DNA of 55,610 nucleotides. It comes from an uncultured Bacteroidales bacterium. Lineage in GTDB: Bacteria > Bacteroidota > Bacteroidia > Bacteroidales > UBA932. The first letter of the stretch is position 1. Each line of letters begins with the position of its first letter. A program made the position numbers and the translations under genes. The notes under the pieces were generated by a model that saw only the letters and a program-made list of their open reading frames with translations, was not told the origin of the DNA and did not search any database. Of this stretch, positions 44,183-52,326 are shown piece after piece. The stretch lies in assembly GCA_947367315.1 (NCBI GenBank), contig CANBDX010000004.1, forward strand, positions 1 to 55,610, given 5' to 3'.

Positions 44183-44506
44183 ATGAACTGGATTATACTG
44201 ATACTGGCCGGATTGTGCGAGACCGGCTTTACATTCTGTCTCGGGAAAGGCAATATCGAGACAGGAAACAAGGCTATGCTATGGTACGCGGCCTTCGTAT
44301 TATTGTGTATATTGAGCATGGTGCTCCTGACAAAGGCAACAAGAACCATCCCCATAGGCACCGCCTATCCGATATGGACCGGCATAGGGGCAGTCGGCAC
44401 CGTAATCATCGGCATTCTGGTATTCAAGGAGCCTGCCTCATTCTGGAGACTGTTCTTCATATTCACGCTCATAGCATCAGTCATCGGCCTGAAGATAGTT
44501 CACTAA
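44183..44506 (+). CDS. SMR-family transporter, SugE/Gdx type
   Basis: The 107-residue protein has four transmembrane helices and the SMR signature GLCETGFTF with the coupling glutamate at residue 13. The segment PIGTAYPIWTGIGAVGT is typical of the SugE/Gdx subgroup, whose members export guanidinium or quaternary ammonium compounds. No guanidine riboswitch is visible upstream. The usual partner protein is not adjacent, so it probably works as a homodimer. Confidence 0.85.
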   Translation: MNWIILILAGLCETGFTFCLGKGNIETGNKAMLWYAAFVLLCILSMVLLTKATRTIPIGTAYPIWTGIGAVGTVIIGILVFKEPASFWRLFFIFTLIASVIGLKIVH

Positions 44507-44513
44507 ATTTTCT

Positions 44514-44521
44514 TATCTTTG
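44514..44521 (+). promoter_or_regulatory. -7 box for yicC
   Basis: TATCTTTG matches TAnnTTTG, 27 bases upstream of the yicC ATG at 44549. Confidence 0.55.
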
Positions 44522-44548
44522 CGTTCCGAATCTGAAAACCGACATAAT

Positions 44549-45436
44549 ATGATAAAGTCAATGACAGGCTACGGCAAGGCCGAAGCCGTTCTCGAAACCG
44601 GAAAGCTCACCGTGGAAGTCCGTTCACTCAACGGAAAGACAGCCGACATAAGCCTCAAGACATCCATGCTTCCAAAGGACAAGGAAATGACTGTCAGACA
44701 GAAGATTGCAGCATCACTTACCAGGGGAAACATCGATTTCTTCATCACATTCGAGCCCAATGCCGCAGACTGTGCAAAGAAGATAAACATGGATCTTGCC
44801 ATGGAATATTACCAGCAGCTCAGCGAGCTTGGAGGCAGGATAGGAGCCCAGAACCTCTGGATGCACAATCCCAACGACCTGCTGGCCACCATCCTCCGCA
44901 TGCCCGAGGTAATGGATGCAAAGAAGCAGGATGTCATCACTGAAGAGAACTGGCCATTGGTGGAGGCATGCATTGATGAGGCCCTTTCAAACATCAATTC
45001 GTTCCGCGCACAGGAAGGCGAAGTCCTCTACAAGGATGTAACATCGAAGGTGGAAAGCATCCTCGCGTATTCCGCACAGGTGGAGACATATGAAAAGGAG
45101 CGCGTTGAAGCCATCCGGGAAAAAATTTTGAGCCGATTTGCGGAACTCAAGGCTGAGCCAGACCAGAGCCGCATAGAGCAGGAGATGATATTCTATATCG
45201 AAAAGCTTGACTTGAATGAAGAGAGGGTCCGTCTGCGCCAGCATTGCAGATATTTCCTCGACACAATCGCAAACGAGGAATGCCCGGGTAAGAAGCTCGG
45301 ATTCATAGCCCAGGAGATGGGGCGTGAAATCAACACCACAGGATCAAAGGCAAATCACACCGAGATCCAGAAGATCGTGGTGAAGATGAAGGACGAACTT
45401 GAAAAGATAAAGGAACAAAGTCTGAATATCCTGTAG
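44549..45436 (+). CDS. yicC: YicC-family endoribonuclease
   Basis: The 295-residue protein starts with the YicC hallmark MIKSMTGYGKAE and has EVRSLNGKTADISLKTS, the middle helical part and the C-terminal GKKLGFIAQEMGREINTTGSKANH block with conserved Glu and Asn/His residues. YicC proteins are metal-dependent endoribonucleases. The start at 44549 matches the family; an in-frame ATG at 44519 overlaps the -7 box. The usual neighbour gmk does not follow. Confidence 0.92.
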   Translation: MIKSMTGYGKAEAVLETGKLTVEVRSLNGKTADISLKTSMLPKDKEMTVRQKIAASLTRGNIDFFITFEPNAADCAKKINMDLAMEYYQQLSELGGRIGAQNLWMHNPNDLLATILRMPEVMDAKKQDVITEENWPLVEACIDEALSNINSFRAQEGEVLYKDVTSKVESILAYSAQVETYEKERVEAIREKILSRFAELKAEPDQSRIEQEMIFYIEKLDLNEERVRLRQHCRYFLDTIANEECPGKKLGFIAQEMGREINTTGSKANHTEIQKIVVKMKDELEKIKEQSLNIL

Positions 45437-45473
45437 TCAGACGGTCACATGGAACGATACAGAGGCATCTGAA

Positions 45474-46646
45474 TTATAGCACAGGGATTATATACTGGAT
45501 GCCAAGAGATATGCGCTGGGTGTGAGGCATTGCCGCTCCCAGCGCTTTCGCTTTGTCCGAGAGCTCCACTCCCTTATAAAGATAATGAGCAAACACCTTG
45601 AATCCCTGATCCTCTGTGAACGGGAACCACTCCACGCATGCCTGAGCATTCCATGAGGTGACATAGCGTCCCGCATCAAAAATCCCGTTGGACTCGTACA
45701 CGTCGGCCGTCTCATAGACACCCTTGAGATATGCGTTCCACTTCGGATGGAAACGGTAATCGAAGTTGGCTATGAAGGTAAGATATTCGGTGTTCTGTGC
45801 TGTCATCGGAAGCATGCCGCGAGACTGTCCCTGAAGCGCGGTTATACGCTGCTGGCTGTCGATTGCCGAACGTGAATAGAGCACGTCGAGATAAGCGAGG
45901 ACAGGACCTTTTTCATAAATGTTTCCGCACATCAGATAATAGATGTTCTTTCCCTTGGCCAGCTGTCCGGCTGAAGCTGAATACATCAGATGAACGGCTC
46001 CGTCAGCAAACCAGCCGTTCCAGTTCAAAGTACCCAGGAGCGGGAATTTCGAGCTTTCCACACCATTCGGAAGGCCGTAAAGATACATCTCGCCGTCGCT
46101 GCTGTTGCGGTTGTTGGCAACCTGGATCATAATATGGTGGTCAGGAGCAGGCTTCCATATTCCCATCAATCCTGCCTGATATATTTCAACATTATTGTTG
46201 AAATCACTGAATTCCCTGACTTTCAGTCCATTGACATATCCTTCATAACCGGCCAAAGCAAGATACTGTTTTCCTGCCACAAGCTCGAACTTATCCCCCT
46301 GATGCCATGTCACATAGGCATACTCGATCGAAGATGTCATATTATCGACAGAGTACGGATTGCTGTACTTGTTGAAGGACTGGCGGAAATGATAAGAGAT
46401 ATGTCTGTTAAGTCTCCCGTATATCTCCAGCCTTACCCTGTTCATCTTGAAAGACATCTCATCGAACTTCCCATCCGTAAAATAAGCGTTTGCAGATCCG
46501 GCGAATTCGAGGTTGATATGAGACTTGATGTTCCTGAAATTGCTCAAAAGAGCAGTCACGGAGTCACGGTCCGTCGTAAGGGTAGGGTTCTGAGCATTCA
46601 GAACAGCGGATATAAAGAGCGGAATGAATACAAGCAGTCTTCTCAT
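45474..46646 (-). CDS. Porin, phosphate-selective O/P-like
   Basis: The 390-residue protein has a signal peptide (RRLLVFIPLFISAVLNAQ) and a beta-barrel sequence with alternating residues and aromatic girdles, ending SLGIQYIIPVL. The segments RVRLEIYGRLNRHISYHFRQS and YEGYVNGLKVREFSDFNN fit Bacteroidetes OprO/OprP-like porins. The start at 46646 is downstream of a -7 box (46666-46673) and begins directly with the signal peptide; a longer reading to 46709 would cross the promoter and the GtrA gene. Confidence 0.82.
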   Translation of the reverse strand: MRRLLVFIPLFISAVLNAQNPTLTTDRDSVTALLSNFRNIKSHINLEFAGSANAYFTDGKFDEMSFKMNRVRLEIYGRLNRHISYHFRQSFNKYSNPYSVDNMTSSIEYAYVTWHQGDKFELVAGKQYLALAGYEGYVNGLKVREFSDFNNNVEIYQAGLMGIWKPAPDHHIMIQVANNRNSSDGEMYLYGLPNGVESSKFPLLGTLNWNGWFADGAVHLMYSASAGQLAKGKNIYYLMCGNIYEKGPVLAYLDVLYSRSAIDSQQRITALQGQSRGMLPMTAQNTEYLTFIANFDYRFHPKWNAYLKGVYETADVYESNGIFDAGRYVTSWNAQACVEWFPFTEDQGFKVFAHYLYKGVELSDKAKALGAAMPHTQRISLGIQYIIPVL

Positions 46647-46665
46647 CTTCTTAGTTTTTGGGCTG

Positions 46666-46673
46666 CAAATATA
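46666..46673 (-). promoter_or_regulatory. -7 box for the porin gene
   Basis: TATATTTG on the minus strand matches TAnnTTTG, 19 bases upstream of the porin start and just after the GtrA stop codon. Confidence 0.55.
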
Positions 46674-46674
46674 G

Positions 46675-47103
46675 TCATTTACTTTTTTGCCTGAAAATAA
46701 CCCATTCACCCATCGAAAAGTTTATCAGTCCGGAAATGCATAGGGCTGCGAGGTTGCACACCACAACATTCCATCCGAAAATAAGTTCTATCAGAAGCAG
46801 AATTCCCATTTTCAGCAGAAATACAGCGCTTGAGGACAGATTATAGAAGAAATATCTCATGAAAAAGGACTTGAGGCTGCAGCATTCCACCCTATCCCTC
46901 CATATAAAGTAATATGAGCACAGATAATTGGTGAACACCGCACATTCAAACGATATTATAGGGGATATTATATAATCGCCGACATAAGTGCTGAACACAA
47001 AATGTGAGAAGACCCAGAGCACGGCCGTATCCACGACCGTACCCAAGGCATTAGCTCCGACAAACTTCGGAAACTTCTTCAGGATTTCGATTTTCCTTCC
47101 CAT
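46675..47103 (-). CDS. GtrA-family membrane protein
   Basis: The 142-residue protein has four transmembrane helices and the GtrA pattern: KFVGANALGTVVDTAVLWVF at the start, FTNYLCSYYFIWRD in the middle and GLINFSMGEWVIFR at the end. GtrA proteins are thought to flip polyprenyl-linked sugars or take part in surface glycan synthesis. It overlaps the phosphotransferase gene by 25 bases, so the two are co-translated. Confidence 0.88.
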   Translation of the reverse strand: MGRKIEILKKFPKFVGANALGTVVDTAVLWVFSHFVFSTYVGDYIISPIISFECAVFTNYLCSYYFIWRDRVECCSLKSFFMRYFFYNLSSSAVFLLKMGILLLIELIFGWNVVVCNLAALCISGLINFSMGEWVIFRQKSK

Positions 47104-47792
47104 TTCTTCAGAGGATCTATCTTCGCATAACCCCTTGCATCATGCACGAAGTTATTGAAGTATATGACTGCAAGGACAAGCATGATGAAGATGCCGACGA
47201 AATCAAGAGGTCCGAGGACAACATGGTTTCCGCATATTGTCACTGGAAGATGATAATTGTGGATCGGAGCTACATAGATAAACACCGTATTGACAATCAT
47301 CATGATAAGTCTGAATTCCGTCGGCCCCATGCCGGCAAAGGTAAGTTTGAATTCCCCTTTCAGATGGGCATTGATATAAACTGAAATCGAAAGAAGCAGA
47401 TAAAGCACCAGCACAGACATGGCAACGCCGAGATTCATCATCTGCGAAAGACCTGCACCGACACACATTATGGACATCGTCACGCCATCGATGCAATGGT
47501 CCAGATAGAAGCCGTAAACCGGCCTTTGGGTATTCCTCACGCGAGCAAGGGTGCCGTCCAGGGAATCTCCGTACCAGTTCACGAAAAATCCGAATGTGGC
47601 AAGCCAGAGCCAGTTGAGACTGTAGTTTGAAAGGGCATATCCCAGAGCGACTATTACCGACCCGAGCACCCCGATAGCAGTAAGCATGTCCGAAGTCATC
47701 CATCTCGGCTGTCTCTCAGCCAGCCATACAAGGACCTTCTTCTCCAATGCATTCAGAACTGATGTCTGAATTCGTACAGATTGTTCCTTCAT
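47079..47792 (-). CDS. CDP-alcohol phosphatidyltransferase family enzyme
   Basis: The 237-residue integral membrane enzyme has the family motif GDSLDGTLARVRN followed by YGFYLDHCIDG, i.e. D-x2-D-G-x2-A-R-x9-G-x3-D-x3-D, with all metal-binding aspartates and the catalytic Asp present. It joins an alcohol to a CDP-activated lipid or polyol. The acceptor may be inositol, glycerol phosphate or another alcohol; the linked GtrA protein hints at a surface lipid or glycan. About six transmembrane helices are predicted. Confidence 0.87.
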   Translation of the reverse strand: MKEQSVRIQTSVLNALEKKVLVWLAERQPRWMTSDMLTAIGVLGSVIVALGYALSNYSLNWLWLATFGFFVNWYGDSLDGTLARVRNTQRPVYGFYLDHCIDGVTMSIMCVGAGLSQMMNLGVAMSVLVLYLLLSISVYINAHLKGEFKLTFAGMGPTEFRLIMMIVNTVFIYVAPIHNYHLPVTICGNHVVLGPLDFVGIFIMLVLAVIYFNNFVHDARGYAKIDPLKKWEGKSKS

Positions 47793-47850
47793 CCTGAAAA
47801 ATATTTTGGTTAATAATCCTATTAATCATTCACTGCAGCTGAACACAAAA

Positions 47851-47876
47851 AGCGGAAACCTCTTCCGGTTTCCGCT
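47851..47876 (-). terminator. Terminator after the DUF2807 gene
   Basis: AGCGGAAACC pairs with GGTTTCCGCT around TCTTCC, preceded on the plus strand by AAAA, so the minus-strand transcript of the DUF2807 gene ends in a stem followed by U residues. Confidence 0.8.
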
Positions 47877-47932
47877 AATATCAAAAGGCGTACCTTGGCA
47901 ATGAGACGCCTGTATTTATATCTGAACAGTAT

Positions 47933-48694
47933 TTAAATTGAGAGCAATGGACTTGACGGCTCGTCTGCAGGAGAAATGACCTTAGAGGCTCCCGATGCCG
48001 CGACACTGGACTTGCCCTCGCCGAAATATCTAAGATATGATGCTCCTGAAACAGTTCCGGTAATCTCATCATCACATGAAAGGAAAGCCTTGCTGGCACC
48101 GGAAATGTTCACGTATGCATCCTCAACCTTAAGGTATGAAGATTCTGAAGAAAGCTTTGACGCTGTGGTCACTGTACCCATTAACTGCTTACTTACGATT
48201 CCCGAGAGATTTGCTGCAGAGGCCTCCGATACCGTAAGAGTCAGGTTTCTTACCTGAAGCTCTGCCTCGAACTTCGATGCAGTGCCTACAACAGCTGTGA
48301 AATCAAGGGCACGCACGAGTTCGCCTACCGATACGCTGCTGGCCTCAGACACACTCACAGAATTAAGGAAACGGCTGACCGGGACCACCACATCAATCTT
48401 GCCTATACCATTATAAATGGTGGTAACACCCTCCTTGCGTCCTATTTCAAGTACTCCGTCCACACACGAAAAGTCAAACTCTTCCAGCACTACGCTGTCT
48501 GCAGTCACTTTCATTTCCTTTACGTCAGGGGAACATACGACATTTATTGCCTGAGACACCTTCAGAGACTTGTATGTACGTGATAATTCGAATTCCTCTG
48601 TTACAATGACTCCTGACAACTTCTTGGTATTGACTGTAAAATTGCAGGCAGACATGATGACTGCCAATGCGATAAATGTAAAAATCCTTTTCAT
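47933..48694 (-). CDS. DUF2807 (head GIN domain) lipoprotein
   Basis: The 253-residue protein has a lipoprotein signal peptide (FTFIALAVIMSACN, cysteine at residue 17) and a right-handed parallel beta-helix-like body built of short repeats ending in SEAS, TAS or SGAS (VSVSEASSVSV; VSEASAANLSG; ISGASKAFLS; VSGASYLRYF; ASGASKVISP). This is the typical putative auto-transporter adhesin head GIN (DUF2807) fold. It sits on the cell envelope; the function is unknown. Confidence 0.88.
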   Translation of the reverse strand: MKRIFTFIALAVIMSACNFTVNTKKLSGVIVTEEFELSRTYKSLKVSQAINVVCSPDVKEMKVTADSVVLEEFDFSCVDGVLEIGRKEGVTTIYNGIGKIDVVVPVSRFLNSVSVSEASSVSVGELVRALDFTAVVGTASKFEAELQVRNLTLTVSEASAANLSGIVSKQLMGTVTTASKLSSESSYLKVEDAYVNISGASKAFLSCDDEITGTVSGASYLRYFGEGKSSVAASGASKVISPADEPSSPLLSI

Positions 48695-48719
48695 AATAAA
48701 TCCGTTCTACTATCTATCG

Positions 48720-48727
48720 CAAAATTA
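48720..48727 (-). promoter_or_regulatory. -7 box for the DUF2807 gene
   Basis: TAATTTTG on the minus strand matches TAnnTTTG, 25 bases upstream of the start at 48694. Confidence 0.5.
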
Positions 48728-48746
48728 TGTATAAATTCCGTTTATC

Positions 48747-48899
48747 CTACAGTTTTGCCGACTTATTTTCCGGATTATGCAACCTGATCCTGTTCCTGAC
48801 TACCCTTTCGATCTTGTCGCGGTCCGTAAGAAGCACGGCCATACGGCGCAGAAAATCCACATACGCACGATAAGAAATGTATTTATCTGACTCTTCCAT
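48747..48899 (-). CDS. Small basic ORF overlapping the end of the ECF sigma gene
   Basis: The 50-residue product (opening MEESDKYISYRAYVDFLRR, ending NPENKSAKL) is helical and basic, with no membrane segment. Its start lies 17 bases inside the sigma gene's 3' end, in another frame, suggesting translational coupling. I do not recognise a family. It could be a small regulator of the sigma factor; overlap and plausible composition are the only support. Confidence 0.5.
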   Translation of the reverse strand: MEESDKYISYRAYVDFLRRMAVLLTDRDKIERVVRNRIRLHNPENKSAKL

Positions 48900-49461
48900 A
48901 TCTTTTAAGTTCTGATTTGACACGTTCGCGAGCACGCATAAGGGCATATGTGATGGCCGAAGGCCTGAGTCCGGTGACATAATGCACCTGCGATACCGAC
49001 AGCCCCTCGAGTTCACACAAGGTATAGACGACCCTCTGTCTGGATGTCAGCTTCAGGGATGCCCTGCAGAAGATTTCCCAGGCCTGCTTGCTGATGTAGT
49101 CATCCTCCCACGGGACCTTGGGCGGTGAAGTCACATATATATCCGGACGTATAGCCAGGACCCACAGTATCCTTCTGCGGAAGACACGGATGCGGCATAG
49201 GCGGCATGTCATCGCAAGCAGCCATTCATAAAAAGGACGTGCATGATCATAGTCCGAAGCATCGCTCCAGACCCTGCTGAACACATCCACAGTAATGGAT
49301 TCGCTGTCCTCCCGGTCGCAAAGAATGCGGAAAGATGTGCGTGACACGAGGGGAAGGTACCGATACATTATTTCATGAAACGCCTCAGTGTCCCCTGCCG
49401 CCACTGCCCTCATCAAGGCGGCGTCTCTGGTATTCATAATTTCATCCATACCCCGGACCAT
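48883..49461 (-). CDS. ECF-family RNA polymerase sigma factor
   Basis: The 192-residue protein has sigma region 2 (FHEIMYRYLPLVSRTSFRILCDREDSESITVDVFSRVW) and region 4 (LKLTSRQRVVYTLCELEGLSVSQVHYVTGLRPSAITYALMRARERVKSEL). Region 2 and 4 are close to Bacteroidetes ECF factors. Other in-frame starts at 49449 and 49437 are possible. It is divergent from the efflux operon starting at 49627, and the shared region holds a palindrome at 49502-49520. No FecR-like anti-sigma gene follows; only a 50-residue ORF does. Confidence 0.88.
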   Translation of the reverse strand: MVRGMDEIMNTRDAALMRAVAAGDTEAFHEIMYRYLPLVSRTSFRILCDREDSESITVDVFSRVWSDASDYDHARPFYEWLLAMTCRLCRIRVFRRRILWVLAIRPDIYVTSPPKVPWEDDYISKQAWEIFCRASLKLTSRQRVVYTLCELEGLSVSQVHYVTGLRPSAITYALMRARERVKSELKRYGRVR

Positions 49462-49492
49462 TCCAAAAATGATTCCAAGAGGAACAGCCTGT

Positions 49493-49520
49493 TTTACAAC
49501 GGTGTAAAGTAACTTTACAC
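49493..49520. promoter_or_regulatory. Phased palindromic operator between ECF sigma and efflux operon
   Basis: GTGTAAAGT (49502-49510) and ACTTTACAC (49512-49520) form a perfect palindrome around one base. A further TTTACA at 49493-49498 gives three TTTACA/TGTAAA half-sites spaced 10 and 11 bases apart, i.e. on one face of the helix. This looks like a binding site for a dimeric regulator. The regulator is not identified. Confidence 0.6.
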
Positions 49521-49626
49521 ATCGCCGACGTCACATAATAATACAATTTATTGCAAATCAAACACTTATCAACAATGGCACAGAGAATGTCGATTTGGCA
49601 CCACGAAACCGAAAAATAAATATATA

Positions 49627-50976
49627 ATGAGATACATAGAAAGAATAATCGCAGCAGCATTAATAGCGATGTCCTCATACGCCCTCAATGCAAAGGATAT
49701 CATGACATTAAAAGACTGCATGAAGTACGCCATCGAACATTCCACAGATATGAAGGTGCAGGGTATGGACATGGCTGATGCCCGCATAGCACAGCGTGAT
49801 GCGGTACTTAAGGCTTTCACGCCAAGCTTATCTGCAGGAACATACGCCTATTCCAATTTCGGGCGTTCAGTGGACCCGGAGACAAACACCTACGTATCGA
49901 CAACATCGTTCAATAACGGATATTCCGTAAGCGGAAGTCTGGTGATATTCAACGGATTCGAGGCAGTGAACAATGTAAAAATCGCAAAGACAGCCGTAAA
50001 GATGGGGATCAGCGAGGAGCAACAATTGAAAGACAATATATGTCTGGCCGTTATGGAGGCATATTACAATGTAGTCTTCTACAGACATATGGCGCAGACG
50101 ATGGAAGAACAGGTCAGGACATCGAAGAATGCTGTGGCATATGTAAAAAGACAGGAGGAACTCGGACAGAAGGGATATGCTGACGTCATAGAGATGGAGG
50201 CGGAACTTGCAGACAGGGAATATGATCTTATAAGCTATTCCAATATGATTACGGATTCCATGCTCACATTGAAGGAACTCATGACATGGCCCATGGAAGA
50301 GGAACTGAATATAGACACTGAGGTTGATGAACAGGCATACATAAGGATAACTCCTGAAAATGAGGTTGAAGGTATACTGGAGCAGGCTGAAAGAAGCCTC
50401 CCTTCAATTGCGATAGCAAGGGGAAGAATGCAGAATGCTGCAGTGGAACTCAAGACAGCAAAATGGCAGTTCTCGCCATATATCACGCTGAATGCCGGAT
50501 GGTCCACCAGTTATTATACATATCCGGGACAGCATGGGTATGTACCGACACCGTTCTGGAACCAGTTCAGGAACAACGGAGGAGAATATATCCAGCTTTC
50601 CCTTTCGTTTCCTATATACGACAGACTCTCAAGATTCTCCAACCTGAGCCGGAAAAAGAATGCATACACACGTGCTTCGGCAGAGTATGACCGTAAAGTA
50701 AGGCAAGTGCATGCTGAAGTGACGAGGGCTGTTGAGGACAGAGATGGAGCAGCTGCTGCGTTCAGACAGGCAGACAAGAGGGCTGAAGTACAGAATGAGG
50801 CCTACAGGATGAATCAAAAGAAGTTCGAGCAGGGACTCCTCTCCCCTCTGGAGTATCAGAGGGCTGCAGACAATTGGATGAAGGCCAGGAGCAGCAGAAT
50901 CAATTCTCTGCTTACATATTACATAAAGAGAAGCGTGGTGGATTATTACAATGGAATCAGTTATATAGAACAATAA
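49627..50976 (+). CDS. TolC-family outer-membrane efflux protein
   Basis: The 449-residue protein has a signal peptide (residues 1-22) and two repeats of the TolC helical-hairpin/barrel plan, beginning MTLKDCMKYAIEHSTDMKVQGMDMADARIAQRDA and containing PSLSAGTYAYSNFGRSVDP and LSLSFPIYDRLSRFSN. It forms the outer-membrane channel for the adaptor and ABC proteins encoded downstream (four-base gap to the adaptor). Confidence 0.92.
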   Translation: MRYIERIIAAALIAMSSYALNAKDIMTLKDCMKYAIEHSTDMKVQGMDMADARIAQRDAVLKAFTPSLSAGTYAYSNFGRSVDPETNTYVSTTSFNNGYSVSGSLVIFNGFEAVNNVKIAKTAVKMGISEEQQLKDNICLAVMEAYYNVVFYRHMAQTMEEQVRTSKNAVAYVKRQEELGQKGYADVIEMEAELADREYDLISYSNMITDSMLTLKELMTWPMEEELNIDTEVDEQAYIRITPENEVEGILEQAERSLPSIAIARGRMQNAAVELKTAKWQFSPYITLNAGWSTSYYTYPGQHGYVPTPFWNQFRNNGGEYIQLSLSFPIYDRLSRFSNLSRKKNAYTRASAEYDRKVRQVHAEVTRAVEDRDGAAAAFRQADKRAEVQNEAYRMNQKKFEQGLLSPLEYQRAADNWMKARSSRINSLLTYYIKRSVVDYYNGISYIEQ

Positions 50977-50980
50977 GGCT

Positions 50981-52237
50981 ATGGACAAGATAATTGAAAA
51001 GAAGAAAGGTATTGCAGTGGCATTTACGAAGAAGGCTCTTCCGTATTGGTTCGGAGCAGTCATGGCCGCATTTATTCTCTGGCTCGTGCTTCGTGATGAT
51101 GCCAGCACATTGAGAGTCAATGGTGAGACGCTCTCGATCAGTGAGGTCAGAAGCGGTGAGTTCAACGACTATATCCGTATCAGCGGTCAGGTTCAGCCTA
51201 TGACCACTATCCAGATCAGCCCGCAGGAAGGCGGTATCGTGAAGGAGATCATCATCGAGGAAGGCTCAAAGGTGAATGTTGGAGATGAGATCCTTCGTCT
51301 GAGCAATGACAATCTCGACCTTCAGATTCTTAATTCAGAGGCAGAGTTGGCTGAGAAGGAGAATCTTCTTCGTAACACTATGATCTCGATGGAGCAGCAG
51401 AGGCTGAGCGTGCAGCAGGAGAAGCTCCAGCTTCAGATCGAGGTGAAGAGACTCAAGAGAAAGTATGAGCAGAACAAGGCTCTCTATGAGGAGAAGCTCA
51501 TCGCACGTGAGGAGTATCTCATGGCTCAGGAGGATTATGAACTCGCTGCCGGTCGTCTGGAGCTTGTCAAGGAGCGTGCGACACAGGACAGCCTTTACAG
51601 AAGCGTGGAGATCCGTCAGATGCAGGAGAGTCTTGAGAACATGCGTCTTAACATGCAGATGATACGTCGCAGAAAGGATAACCTTACAATCAAGTCCCCT
51701 ATCAGCGGTGAGCTCGGACTTCTTGATGTGACGCTCGGACAGTCGATTGCAAGCGGAACCAAGATCGGTCAGATCAATGAACTCGGCAGCTACAAGATCG
51801 AGGCTCAGATCGACGAGCATTATATAGATAGAGTATCTGCAGGACTGTCGGCATCGTTCGAAAGACAGAACGAGTCATACGACGCGGTCATCAGAAAGGT
51901 CTATCCTGAAGTTCGCGAGGGTAAGTTCAAGGCCGACTTCAAGTTCAGCGAAGAGCAGCCTGCCAACATCCGCACTGGACAGACATATTACCTGAATCTG
52001 CAGCTCGGCCAGCCTGAGAAGGCCATCCTCATCCCACGCGGAACGTTCTACCAGAAGACCGGAGGAAAGTGGATCTATGTCGTCGCTCCGGAAGGCGGCA
52101 AGGCCGTCAAACGCGAAATCCGCATCGGTCGTCAGAACCCTCAGTTCTACGAGGTACTGGAAGGATTGGAAGCCGGAGAAAAAGTGATAACTTCGGGCTA
52201 TGATAATTTTGGAGATAACGAAGTATTGGTATTCTGA
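50981..52237 (+). CDS. Periplasmic adaptor (HlyD/MacA family) of ABC efflux
   Basis: The 418-residue protein has one N-terminal transmembrane helix (LPYWFGAVMAAFILWLVL), a biotinyl-lipoyl-like domain (EGGIVKEIIIEEGSKVNVGDEILRL), a long coiled-coil hairpin (about 115-225), and a beta-barrel/membrane-proximal part (GKWIYVVAPEGGKAVKREI...LEGLEAGEKVITSGYDNFG). It links the TolC channel to MacB-type permeases. It lies between the TolC gene and the permease genes. Confidence 0.9.
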   Translation: MDKIIEKKKGIAVAFTKKALPYWFGAVMAAFILWLVLRDDASTLRVNGETLSISEVRSGEFNDYIRISGQVQPMTTIQISPQEGGIVKEIIIEEGSKVNVGDEILRLSNDNLDLQILNSEAELAEKENLLRNTMISMEQQRLSVQQEKLQLQIEVKRLKRKYEQNKALYEEKLIAREEYLMAQEDYELAAGRLELVKERATQDSLYRSVEIRQMQESLENMRLNMQMIRRRKDNLTIKSPISGELGLLDVTLGQSIASGTKIGQINELGSYKIEAQIDEHYIDRVSAGLSASFERQNESYDAVIRKVYPEVREGKFKADFKFSEEQPANIRTGQTYYLNLQLGQPEKAILIPRGTFYQKTGGKWIYVVAPEGGKAVKREIRIGRQNPQFYEVLEGLEAGEKVITSGYDNFGDNEVLVF

Positions 52238-52239
52238 TA

Positions 52240-52304
52240 GTTGTAAGTTGCGGCTCGCTCCGCAGAAGCATAGGGAAATGCTTCGCTCACTCGCAACTTA
52301 CAAC
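52240..52304. repeat. Hairpin repeat with the same core as the array at 39082
   Basis: GTTGTAAGTTGCG at 52240-52252 pairs with CGCAACTTACAAC at 52292-52304. Inside lie GGCTCGCTCCGCAG, AAGCATAGGG and ATGCTTCGCTCACTC, with AAGCAT/ATGCTT forming an inner stem. The core matches the 39082-39260 repeat, while the outer stem has a different sequence that is still self-complementary. It fills the gap between the adaptor and permease genes and may attenuate transcription there. Confidence 0.8.
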
Positions 52305-52326
52305 AACATGAAACGATAAACGCAAT

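Noticed and set aside
44183..44506. Guanidine riboswitch upstream of the SugE/Gdx-type gene
   Set aside because: Only 28 bases separate it from the preceding gene and no guanidine-riboswitch motif is visible.
49560..49620. Possible sigma-54 promoter (TGGCAC) upstream of the TolC gene
   Set aside because: Two TGGCAC strings occur, but neither has a TTGC element at the required -12 spacing.
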